Shown here: positions 1-7,098 of the stretch, one piece after another
Layout of the letters: each line of letters opens with the position of its first letter
Position numbering within the stretch: the first letter of the stretch is position 1
Source of the DNA: Patescibacteria group bacterium
Lineage (GTDB): Bacteria; Patescibacteriota; Minisyncoccia; UBA9983
NCBI GenBank assembly: GCA_018901555.1
Contig: JAHIER010000007.1
Span: 1 to 13,385 of the forward strand
Reading direction: 5' to 3'
Length of the DNA: 13,385 bases
Notes under the pieces: model-generated
What the model was told of the DNA's origin: nothing
The model's database searches: none
The model's input: only the letters and a program-made list of their open reading frames with translations
Program-made: the position numbers and the translations under genes

Positions 1-1034
1 CTCCGAATAAAAAATTAGCAGCTATTTTTATCGCGATTTTTTTTATTTTTATCGCGCTGTTTAATTTTTCAAGCGCTTCAGATATTAATCAGCAAGCATT
101 GATTAATTCTTTGTGGCAGCAGATTTTAATAATTAAAACAAAAATTTTAGAAATTCAAGCCCAGTTGCAATTATTATTGTCTAATATTATTGTTTTGCAA
201 AAAAACAATCAAGCCATTCCGGATTCTTTTGATATTGAATTAGTGTCTGCCAGCGAATTAAAAATTGAAACAGACGGCGTAAAAACATCAGAGGATTATT
301 ATAAAAAATTTATTGATTCAACTATTAAGATAGGTTTTAGTGAAGATGATTTGAAGAAAATAAAAAAAGATTCAGACGGAAGAGTTATGCTTCTGGAAGA
401 TCTTATAGATTCGGCAGTTTCTAATGAAAACTTAAATGAGTTTAAGGATTCTTTTTCTGCATGGCAGAATCTTGATGAAAGTGTTGTGGCTGAATTGAAA
501 AAGATATCAGTGGCTCCGAAGATGCATTCTTCGCATCAATGGATGGTTAGCTGGTATCAATATCATTCTGAAGTTGCCAAAAAGTTTGCGTCAGCTGATT
601 TAAAAAAAGATCAGATAACCGCACTCAAAAATCAATTTAAAAAAAATGCCGAGATTCATAATGAAAAATTCAAAAATAGTCTGGCGGAAATAAAGGACTG
701 GCGCAATTATGTTTTAATTCCAACTGCGCAGGCTTTTACTTGCGGAGCTTTTACAGGCCCATTTTATCATTTTGGAGGCAGAGTAACTATTATTGAGCCA
801 TGTGACTTTGGGCTTGTTGAAACAATCACTCCGCCTTGCGGAGGATTATTATTTTTTACTTATCCTATCCTTGCTGCCAATCCTTATCTTTGGAAAAAGC
901 CCACTCCAGGATCAGTTGTTTTAGGCAGATCAACAGTGGCTCCGGGCGTTTGTCCTTTAGGCGTATGCCCTGGATGCGTACTTTTTCCTTATGAAGCAAT
1001 AGTTTTGTACTTCGGAACCTCTTTGGAGCCATAG
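1..1034 (+). CDS. Secreted protein with helical body and six-cysteine, glycine-rich C-terminal domain (5' end outside window)
   Basis: The reading frame is open from the codon at position 3, so the gene starts just upstream of the window. A TTG at 99 would be only an internal start. The codons at 15-80 encode a strongly hydrophobic stretch ending in FSSASD, a typical signal peptide with likely cleavage near position 80. The next part, to about 710, is helical, charged and free of cysteine. After that, six cysteines fall between 741 and 977, including the end motif GVCPLGVCPGC, with FGGR and PPCGG motifs that recall a glycine/cysteine-rich C-terminal module I associate with Patescibacteria exported proteins. 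That module has no function I can name. The gene ends in TAG, 95 bp before the next gene. Export is well supported. A surface role next to the secretion genes is inference. Confidence 0.75.
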   Translation, partial: PNKKLAAIFIAIFFIFIALFNFSSASDINQQALINSLWQQILIIKTKILEIQAQLQLLLSNIIVLQKNNQAIPDSFDIELVSASELKIETDGVKTSEDYYKKFIDSTIKIGFSEDDLKKIKKDSDGRVMLLEDLIDSAVSNENLNEFKDSFSAWQNLDESVVAELKKISVAPKMHSSHQWMVSWYQYHSEVAKKFASADLKKDQITALKNQFKKNAEIHNEKFKNSLAEIKDWRNYVLIPTAQAFTCGAFTGPFYHFGGRVTIIEPCDFGLVETITPPCGGLLFFTYPILAANPYLWKKPTPGSVVLGRSTVAPGVCPLGVCPGCVLFPYEAIVLYFGTSLEP

Positions 1035-1054
1035 AAAAGAATAAATTTATGGTT

Positions 1055-1063
1055 TTATCCACA
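1055..1063 (+). promoter_or_regulatory. DnaA-box-like 9-mer TTATCCACA
   Basis: This is an exact match to the bacterial DnaA box consensus, in the gap upstream of the 1130 gene. An inverted TGTGG lies at 1080-1084. One 9-mer match in an AT-rich 13-kb window can easily occur by chance, so binding is only a possibility. A related site (TTTTCCACA on the - strand) lies at 9563-9571 in the other sizeable gap between + strand genes. Confidence 0.3.
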
Positions 1064-1098
1064 AAATAAAGAAAAAAACTGTGGTTTGACTAAAAAAA

Positions 1099-1107
1099 TG
1101 ATATAAT
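1099..1107 (+). promoter_or_regulatory. Extended -10 promoter for the 1130-9493 gene cluster
   Basis: TGATATAAT gives a perfect TATAAT with the upstream TG of an extended -10 element. A TTGACT at 1086-1091 resembles a -35 box but is only 10 bp away, too close for normal sigma-70 spacing, so the extended -10 probably carries recognition. Transcription would start near 1114, leaving a leader of about 16 nt before the TTG start at 1130. Confidence 0.6.
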
Positions 1108-1129
1108 AAAAAGGGGTAAACCCGAAATT

Positions 1130-2062
1130 TTGCAATATTTACCAAGCAAAAAACTTTTAGCAATTATTGTCGCTGTCCTGATAGTGGCAGGCGGATGGTT
1201 TTTAGTTTTTCAAGTCAATAATTCTGGCAATAATAATGGAAATTCTTCTGAAGGATTAAATTATATTTCCAATTTGTTTAAAGACAAAGAAAAAGATTCT
1301 GATAATGATGGTTTAAAAGATTGGGAAGAAACTCTTTGGAAAACAGATCCTAATAATTCTGACACTGATGGAGATGGCACAGCAGATGGAGAAGAAATAA
1401 AACAAAGCCGAGACCCTGCTAAACCTGGTCCAGATGACAAACTGAATGAATTTAAAAATTTAATCGCAGAAAAAGAAAATAATTCTGATATTAATGGATT
1501 AACAATAACAGATCAATTAGCCAGACAATTTTTCGCTTCGTTTATGGCTTTATACCAATCAGGCAGTCTTGATGAAGAAACAAAAAGCCAGATGGCAGAT
1601 TCATTGGCAGAAAATTTGAGCCAAGAAAGACTTTCTGATAAATATACAGTTTTTGATTTAAATATTATAAATGATAATTCCAAGGAAGCAATAAAAATTT
1701 ATGGCGATAAGACGCAGTCTATTATAGATAAATATCAGGCCAATGGAGGAGAAGATGAAATTACGATTATTAACAATGCCTTTCAAAATGAAGACAATAA
1801 AGAACTCCAGAAACTTGATGCAACAATTATTTTATATAGAAATGTTTACAAAGAATTATTAAAAGTTGAAGCGCCCAGCAGTTTGGCTGGATATCATCTA
1901 GATTTAATAAATGGAATTTATAATTTAGCCGAGTCCCTTGTTAAAATAGAAGAAACTTTTAATGATCCAATCGGAGGGTTGGTCGGCGTCAATCAATATC
2001 AGGAGGCTTATTTGCAAACACGCAGGGCTATGGCTAATATCGGCCGTTATTTAACAAAATAA
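1130..2062 (+). CDS. Membrane-anchored protein with calcium-binding TSP3-like repeats
   Basis: A 310-residue protein. Residues 9-28 form one transmembrane anchor after a short basic N-terminus, and the rest should lie outside the membrane. After an Asn/Ser-rich spacer, residues 56-67 (DSDNDGLKDWEE) and 78-89 (DTDGDGTADGEE) are two DxDxDG-type loops with following acidic residues, as in thrombospondin type 3 repeats and dockerin/EF-hand-like calcium loops. The remaining 200 residues are mostly helical, with no family I recognise. The start is TTG: no ATG or GTG lies in frame nearby, and this start puts the basic residues correctly before the anchor. AAGGGG at 1111-1116 is 13 nt upstream, far for a ribosome site. 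First gene behind the promoter at 1099. Calcium binding is inferred from motif. The role is unknown. Confidence 0.75.
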   Translation: MQYLPSKKLLAIIVAVLIVAGGWFLVFQVNNSGNNNGNSSEGLNYISNLFKDKEKDSDNDGLKDWEETLWKTDPNNSDTDGDGTADGEEIKQSRDPAKPGPDDKLNEFKNLIAEKENNSDINGLTITDQLARQFFASFMALYQSGSLDEETKSQMADSLAENLSQERLSDKYTVFDLNIINDNSKEAIKIYGDKTQSIIDKYQANGGEDEITIINNAFQNEDNKELQKLDATIILYRNVYKELLKVEAPSSLAGYHLDLINGIYNLAESLVKIEETFNDPIGGLVGVNQYQEAYLQTRRAMANIGRYLTK

Positions 2063-2071
2063 TTTATATAT

Positions 2072-3601
2072 ATGATTTTGAAAGATTATAAAAAAATAAT
2101 ATCAATAACTCTGTTAATTTTATTTTGCTTTTCATTTTTTGTTTTATTTAATTCTAAAGAAGCAAAAGCGCAGTCTCCTAATCCAATGGCTGCTATTTCA
2201 GTTCCTATTTTTGAAACTTCCAGCGCTGTGGTTGAACCTAAGGAAGGTCTTTTTGGAAGCGGTTTTGGTTTAGACTGGCTAGGCTATACCATGGCTAAAT
2301 TAGCTTTAAGCGCTATGACTAATAGTATTGTTAATTGGATAAATTCAGGCTTTGAAGGCAATCCGACCTTTATTTCTAATCCAAGCTCTTATTTTAAAGA
2401 TTTAGCAGATCAGGCAACTAGCGTTTTTATACAGCAATTGGGAATGGAAGGTATTCTTTGCAGTCAATTCCGACCGCAAATTGTTGCTTCGCTCAAATAT
2501 AATTACAAATCTCCTTCTATGCAAAAATTTCAATGCACATTAGATAGCGCCATTGATAATTGGGAAGATTTTATGAATGATTTTACAGCCGGCGGATGGA
2601 AAGGATGGCTTTCTGTTAGCACTCAGCCTCAAAACAATCCTTATGGTTCATATTTGATGGCCCTTGATGAAATGGATGCGCGTATTTCAGCCAAAGTTAG
2701 CGCTGGCCAGCAGGAAGTTGCATGGGGTAGCGGATTCACTTCTCTTAAAGAGTGCGCAGGCGGAAAATCTCAAGCAGATACTTGTATTGATATTTGCGAT
2801 AATTCTACTGAGAATTATGGAGAAGAGGATGAAGGTTGGAATCAATGCCATGAGGAATGTATGACAGACCAGATGAACACTACAGAATTATGCGAGATGT
2901 CTGGCGGAAAAATGCAAAATACCACCCCGGGAGCTATTATTGCTGATCAGCTTAAACTTAATTTAGGAAGTTCAGTCAGGCAAATGGAATTAGCTGATGA
3001 AATTTCAGAATCATTAACCGCTGTTTTTAACGCTTTGATCAATCAACTGATAACAAAAGGAGTAAGCAGTTTATCAAATTCTAACGGAGGTGGCGGAAGC
3101 GGAAGCTGGTATCAATCCCAGCCAACCAGTAAAGAGAGAACTAATTCAGTAAAATTAATTGATACAATGATTAAAACTGAAAATGAGTATAAATCTTATA
3201 AACAAAAATCTTTAAATAAATATAATTGGGCTATCAGCAAGACAAATGATCTCATTGCCTGTTATCAGGCAGATCCAACCATGCAGAGTGTTATAAGCGC
3301 AAAACTTATTCCGTTAAAAAATAGTCTTGAATTACAAAAGCAGGTGTTTGAAATTGCTATTTGGGATTCAAGTCAGCTTATAACTCAGGCGCAAGATTTA
3401 AAAATACAGATTAGCAATTCCAGTACCTATGAAGATTTGAGCAGTTTTTTCAAGGTGTTTGAAGATGATTTACAGCCGTATATGCATAATTCTGGCGATG
3501 CTTCTGACGCTCAGGAAGAATACGAAAAAATAATTAAACCAGCACTTGATGACATTATTAATGGCCATAACGGTATTCAGGATTTATTAGATTCATGTTA
3601 A
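2072..3601 (+). CDS. Large secreted protein of the type IV secretion-like locus, with twin CX3C cysteine cluster
   Basis: A 509-residue exported protein. Residues 1-33 are a long signal peptide with an AKA cleavage site before Q34. Residues about 68-130 contain WLGYTMAKLAL, VNWINSGFEGNP and an LCSQFRP motif, which I recognise as a recurring but functionally uncharacterised protein in Patescibacteria loci with VirB6/PrgI/VirB4. A cysteine cluster sits at 228, 238, 242, 259, 263 and 274, with two CX3C pairs 16 residues apart. A GGGGSGS linker near residue 340 separates a helical C-terminal third, and the last residue is cysteine. It begins 9 bp after the preceding stop with no Shine-Dalgarno sequence and is followed 13 bp later by the VirB6-like gene. 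A structural part of the extracellular or channel assembly is an inference from position and export. Confidence 0.75.
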   Translation: MILKDYKKIISITLLILFCFSFFVLFNSKEAKAQSPNPMAAISVPIFETSSAVVEPKEGLFGSGFGLDWLGYTMAKLALSAMTNSIVNWINSGFEGNPTFISNPSSYFKDLADQATSVFIQQLGMEGILCSQFRPQIVASLKYNYKSPSMQKFQCTLDSAIDNWEDFMNDFTAGGWKGWLSVSTQPQNNPYGSYLMALDEMDARISAKVSAGQQEVAWGSGFTSLKECAGGKSQADTCIDICDNSTENYGEEDEGWNQCHEECMTDQMNTTELCEMSGGKMQNTTPGAIIADQLKLNLGSSVRQMELADEISESLTAVFNALINQLITKGVSSLSNSNGGGGSGSWYQSQPTSKERTNSVKLIDTMIKTENEYKSYKQKSLNKYNWAISKTNDLIACYQADPTMQSVISAKLIPLKNSLELQKQVFEIAIWDSSQLITQAQDLKIQISNSSTYEDLSSFFKVFEDDLQPYMHNSGDASDAQEEYEKIIKPALDDIINGHNGIQDLLDSC

Positions 3602-3614
3602 TAAAAATTATTTA

Positions 3615-5438
3615 ATGAAGCGTTTTATTCCTTACATTTTAATATTGGCGATTATAGGAATCGGAATTTTAGGGCCGATTGGCGCAAAAATAAGCCATGC
3701 TGGTTTTCTTGATTTGCCTAGTGTTGGAGATTTTGTTAAAAGAGGAATGGCCTGGGTTGGTTATTGGATTTTAACTATTGTTTCCAAAACAGTTTCTATC
3801 GCCGGGTTTTTTTCTGACGCAGCCATTAGTTATTCTATAGATAATCAAGGCCAGGAGGGATCTATGGTTGTGGTTGAAGAAGGCTGGGCTCTTTGTCGAG
3901 ACATTGTTAATTTATTTTTTATATTCATTCTGCTTTATATTGCCATTGCAACCATTCTTCAAATTTCGGGTTATGGCATTAAAGATTTATTAGTAAAAGT
4001 TATTATAATCGCTTTACTGGTGAATTTTAGTTTGCTGATTACAAAAGTAATTATTGATTCATCTAATGTTTTAGCTAGTGAGTTTTATAGCATGGTTACT
4101 AATATTGAGGTTCTTGATTCAAATGGAAATTCGACCGGAGAAACAATAAAAAGTCCTTCAGTGGCATTGGTTAACGGTATTAACCCGCAAAATCTATTTG
4201 ATTCAACAGTTATTGAAAATGCGGCAGATAATGGCGGTGATAATGCTACTATTACTCAAATTATTATTATAACTTTTCTTGGTTCAGTATTACTGCTTGT
4301 GATTGCCTTTGTTTTATTTGCAGTAGGAGTTTTTTTTGTTATCAGGATTGCGGTTCTGTGGCTTTTAATGATTTTGGCGCCCTTGGCGTTTTTGGCCATG
4401 GTATTGCCTGGCACCAAATCCCATGCTAATAAGTGGTGGTCAAGATTGTTTTGCGAATCATTTTATGCGCCCGTTTATCTATTTTTATTTTACTTAGTAG
4501 TAAAAATTACATCATCAGGGAGTATTTTAAAAGATTTAGCTGTTAATAATGCAACTTTTGGCACTGCCATTGGTTCTCCAAACGATGCTAATGTTAGATT
4601 AATTTTAAATTTTGGAATTTTAATTGTTTTAACTTTAGCTTGCCTCGTTATTTCCAGGCAAATGGGTTGCGGGTTAGGACAGACTGTAATGAAATTGGCT
4701 AAAACAGCAAGAAATAAAGCGCAGGGTTATGCTGGCAGGATTAGCAGAGGGGGCGCCGGATATGTTGCTGAAAAAGCATTGCAAAAAGCGCAGGAAAAAC
4801 CACAAGGCGGTTTTGCTAAAAGTTTGCGAGTTGTGCCTGGCGTAACAAGAGGTCTTGCGAGAATGTCTTCTTGGAAAGAACAACAAACAAAAGAAAAAGA
4901 AAAGAAATATGGGAAAATCTATGGCTCGTATAGTCAGGCAGGCTTAAAAGCAATGGAAAGCGGCGGACCGATTTTGTCAAAAACTAAAAAGGAAGAAATT
5001 CAAAAAATTATTACTAAAAAAACAATGGATGAAGAAAAGAAAATCGCAAAGAAAGAGAAAATTACTTTTGATGAAAATAGAATGAAGCAGATTGAAGAAG
5101 AGCTGAAAAAAATAGAAAAAGCCAGAGAAGGAATTACTAATCCAGAACGAAAAACTATTTATGAAGAAAGAGTTATTAATTTAGATGCTGAGATTTCCAG
5201 TTTGCAAGGGAGTCAATCACCAGAAGATAAAAATAAAATAGTCCAAATTGTTATAGAAAAAAGAAAGCTTGAAGAAGCCTTAAAAAAGGTTGAGAATTTT
5301 AACAAAGAAAAAGAAGCAATAAAAGAAAGGCAGGAAAAAAGAATAGAAACAGAAGAAATGTATTCAAAAATTGCTGAAGTTGAGAAAAAGGCCGGCGCCA
5401 AGAGCGAAGAAAAAAAAGAAGAAAAACCAGCCGTATAA
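3615..5438 (+). CDS. VirB6/TrbL-like polytopic membrane protein with long charged cytoplasmic tail
   Basis: A 607-residue protein with an N-terminal hydrophobic segment (5-29, ending SHAG, possibly a cleaved signal), then membrane segments near 45-68, 97-117, 125-146, 215-265 (two), 283-300 and 328-346. The loop around 165-210 should be outside. The layout, with GWALCRDIVNLFFIF and the following hydrophobic blocks, is that of the VirB6/TrbL inner-membrane channel component of type IV secretion systems. From residue 355 onward the protein is soluble: a basic Gly/Ala-rich stretch (GYAGRISRGGAGY), then about 200 residues rich in Lys and Glu that look like coiled coil, ending KKEEKPAV. VirB6 proteins of diderm systems are usually near 300 residues, so the tail is an extension. 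It lies directly before the PrgI/VirB4 genes, which supports the call. Confidence 0.8.
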   Translation: MKRFIPYILILAIIGIGILGPIGAKISHAGFLDLPSVGDFVKRGMAWVGYWILTIVSKTVSIAGFFSDAAISYSIDNQGQEGSMVVVEEGWALCRDIVNLFFIFILLYIAIATILQISGYGIKDLLVKVIIIALLVNFSLLITKVIIDSSNVLASEFYSMVTNIEVLDSNGNSTGETIKSPSVALVNGINPQNLFDSTVIENAADNGGDNATITQIIIITFLGSVLLLVIAFVLFAVGVFFVIRIAVLWLLMILAPLAFLAMVLPGTKSHANKWWSRLFCESFYAPVYLFLFYLVVKITSSGSILKDLAVNNATFGTAIGSPNDANVRLILNFGILIVLTLACLVISRQMGCGLGQTVMKLAKTARNKAQGYAGRISRGGAGYVAEKALQKAQEKPQGGFAKSLRVVPGVTRGLARMSSWKEQQTKEKEKKYGKIYGSYSQAGLKAMESGGPILSKTKKEEIQKIITKKTMDEEKKIAKKEKITFDENRMKQIEEELKKIEKAREGITNPERKTIYEERVINLDAEISSLQGSQSPEDKNKIVQIVIEKRKLEEALKKVENFNKEKEAIKERQEKRIETEEMYSKIAEVEKKAGAKSEEKKEEKPAV

Positions 5439-5444
5439 AATTTT

Positions 5445-6014
5445 ATGAAAGAATATACACAAACGCAAATAATAGAAATGTATGAAAAACTTCCAGAAGA
5501 CCTGAAAGAAGCGATTTTCAGCGTGGAATCTGCTAATGTTATAACTGTTATTGGCAAGAAGTATGGATTGAATGTTGAGCAAATAGGAAAATTGGGGAAT
5601 GAAACTGGTTTAGTTATGCTGGGTATTACCAGCTCGCGTAATTATATTGATAATTTGTCAAAAAGATTAGGGATTTCCCCTGAAAGCGCTCTTAAGGTAG
5701 CCAACGAAGTTAGCAGTACGATTTTTTCCAATGTGAGAGAGTCATTGAAAAAGATACATGGAGAAACATCGCAAACATCGGATGTTTTTCCGTCAACATC
5801 CGATGTTAACGCCAAAGAAGAAATCTTAAAAGAGATTGAGAAGTCGGAGGTTCCGGAAATTTTAAAGGGCGTGCATAAACCGTCTGATTCAGCTTTTGGA
5901 GCAAAAACAGGCGAAGGTATTTTCAGAATGCCTTTAGAAGAATCAGTTCACGAAGAAGAAAAAGAAGAAAATAAATATCCCGGCGCAGATCCATACCGGG
6001 AGCCATTACAATAA
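5445..6014 (+). CDS. Small soluble helical protein conserved with secretion genes; unknown function
   Basis: A 189-residue protein with no signal peptide and no membrane segment. Residues 1-110 are helical, starting with MKEYTQTQIIEMYEKLPEDL and continuing with GKKYGL, GLVMLGIT and RLGISPESALKVA. I associate this with a protein found upstream of PrgI in Patescibacteria loci, but no domain name or function comes with that. Residues about 110-189 are a low-complexity acidic linker that contains a TSDV repeat made by a DNA inverted repeat (5774-5807). Start is 6 bp after the VirB6-like stop. Its stop codon overlaps the PrgI start by one base (TAATG), so translation is probably coupled. A cytoplasmic adaptor or regulator of the machine is a guess from position only. 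Confidence 0.7.
   Translation: MKEYTQTQIIEMYEKLPEDLKEAIFSVESANVITVIGKKYGLNVEQIGKLGNETGLVMLGITSSRNYIDNLSKRLGISPESALKVANEVSSTIFSNVRESLKKIHGETSQTSDVFPSTSDVNAKEEILKEIEKSEVPEILKGVHKPSDSAFGAKTGEGIFRMPLEESVHEEEKEENKYPGADPYREPLQ
5774..5807. repeat. Inverted repeat, 13-bp arms, inside the linker of the small helical protein gene
   Basis: AACATCGGATGTT (5774-5786) and its exact reverse complement AACATCCGATGTT (5795-5807) are separated by 8 bp. Each arm is itself nearly self-complementary. Because both arms share a reading phase they encode repeated TSDV residues. There is no following T-tract, so it does not look like a terminator. Confidence 0.85.
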
Positions 6015-6427
6015 TGAGATTTCAAGTTCCACAATTTATAGAAGTAGAAAGCAAAATTTTCGGGCCCTTGACGCTTAAACAATTCATTTTTTTAGCGGGC
6101 GGGGCTGGAATAGTTTTTATAATTTACGCGCTTACCAACTCTCTTTTCTTGGCCGCGCTTCTTAGTTCTCCGTTTGCCGCTATTTCTTTGGCCTTGGCAT
6201 TTTATAAAATGAATAATCAGCCATTTATAAAAACAATGGAAAATGCTTTCAATTATTTTGTTTCTAGCAAGATTTATGTTTGGAAAAAAATGCCGGAACA
6301 AAAAACAGTTTTAAAAAGTGCAGAAAAAAAACAGGAAACCAGCCAGGAAATTTATGTTCCAAAACTTACCGAAAGCAAATTAAAAGATCTTTCTTGGAGC
6401 TTAAACATTAAGGAAAAAATAAAATAA
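6014..6427 (+). CDS. PrgI family membrane protein (VirB3-like position)
   Basis: A 137-residue protein starting MRFQVPQFIEVESKIFGPLT, the typical opening of the PrgI family: a short amphipathic N-terminus with QVPQFI and KIFGPLT, followed by two membrane segments at about 24-43 and 45-64, then a soluble tail. PrgI proteins are found beside VirB4 ATPases in Gram-positive conjugation systems and are thought to take the place of VirB3 at the inner membrane. The gene overlaps the previous stop by one base, with GGGAG 11 nt upstream (5998-6002), the best Shine-Dalgarno-like site among these genes. It is followed after one base by the TraC-like gene. Tail residues 90-137 are Lys/Glu-rich, with no domain I recognise. 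Confidence 0.85.
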   Translation: MRFQVPQFIEVESKIFGPLTLKQFIFLAGGAGIVFIIYALTNSLFLAALLSSPFAAISLALAFYKMNNQPFIKTMENAFNYFVSSKIYVWKKMPEQKTVLKSAEKKQETSQEIYVPKLTESKLKDLSWSLNIKEKIK

Positions 6428-6428
6428 T

Positions 6429-7094
6429 ATGGCAATTTCAGGAAAATCAACACAGGAATTCGTTCCAATAAGAGAAATTAGAGATAATATCTTGGTTCTT
6501 AAAGATGGTTCTTTGAGAATGATTTTAATGGCGTCATCGTTGAATTTTGCACTAAAATCAGAAGATGAACAAAGCGCGTTGATTCTGCAATATCAGAACT
6601 TTTTAAATTCTTTAGATTTTTCTATTCAGGTTTTTATTGAATCAAGAAAATTAGACATTAGTCCATACATAGGATTATTGGAAGACGCTGAAAAAGGGCA
6701 GGCCAACGAACTTTTAAAAATTCAAACAAGAGAATACATTGAGTTTATTAGAAATTTTGTTAAAACAACAAATATTGTCACAAAGAATTTTTATGTAGTT
6801 GTGCCATATAATCCAAGAGTTACTTCGGCCAGCAGCAAAAATCCATTATCAGACGCTTTAAAGATTTTTACAAAAGAAAAAGATAGATCTCAACAGCGGA
6901 ATATTGAGTTTGACGAAATAAAAATACAGCTTCAACAGAGAGCTGGCGTGATTCAGGACGGGTTGGCACGAGTAGGTATTAGAACAGTCCCTCTTAATAC
7001 GGAAGAATTAATAGAACTTTTTTATAAATTATTTAATCCTGATGAGGCCGAAAGCAAGAAATTAATTAATCAGATGTCGGGCATCGGACAATAA
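6429..7094 (+). CDS. TraC-like / VirB4 N-terminal-domain-like protein without ATPase part
   Basis: A 221-residue soluble protein. Residues 10-70 (FVPIREIRDNILVLKDGSLR, then LQYQNFLNSLDFSIQVFIESRKLD) match the N-terminal region of TraC/VirB4 family proteins, which in other systems is joined to the ATPase. No Walker A or B motif is present. It ends TAATAA and the VirB4 gene starts 4 bp later in another frame. The downstream protein has its own start and its own N-terminal region, so this looks like a genuine separate subunit rather than a broken gene. It should work with VirB4 on the cytoplasmic face of the membrane. Alternative: an old gene split in which the two products reassemble. The family call is fairly firm and the exact role is inferred. 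Confidence 0.75.
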   Translation: MAISGKSTQEFVPIREIRDNILVLKDGSLRMILMASSLNFALKSEDEQSALILQYQNFLNSLDFSIQVFIESRKLDISPYIGLLEDAEKGQANELLKIQTREYIEFIRNFVKTTNIVTKNFYVVVPYNPRVTSASSKNPLSDALKIFTKEKDRSQQRNIEFDEIKIQLQQRAGVIQDGLARVGIRTVPLNTEELIELFYKLFNPDEAESKKLINQMSGIGQ

Positions 7095-7098
7095 TAAA

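Noticed and set aside
865..1062. 65-codon - strand frame near the first gap
   Set aside because: It overlaps the cysteine-rich coding end of the first gene and its translation shows no domain or sensible composition.
1086..1107. TTGACT and TATAAT as a normal sigma-70 promoter
   Set aside because: The spacing is 10 bp instead of about 17. The -10 is better explained as an extended -10 element.
1055..1107. A replication origin
   Set aside because: Only one exact DnaA box, no cluster, no dnaA/dnaN neighbours.
5213..5582. Two overlapping - strand open frames of 114 and 72 codons
   Set aside because: They are antisense to the Lys/Glu-rich VirB6 tail and the next gene; their Phe/Ser-rich translations are what the reverse of such coding sequence gives. 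No promoter or leader supports them.
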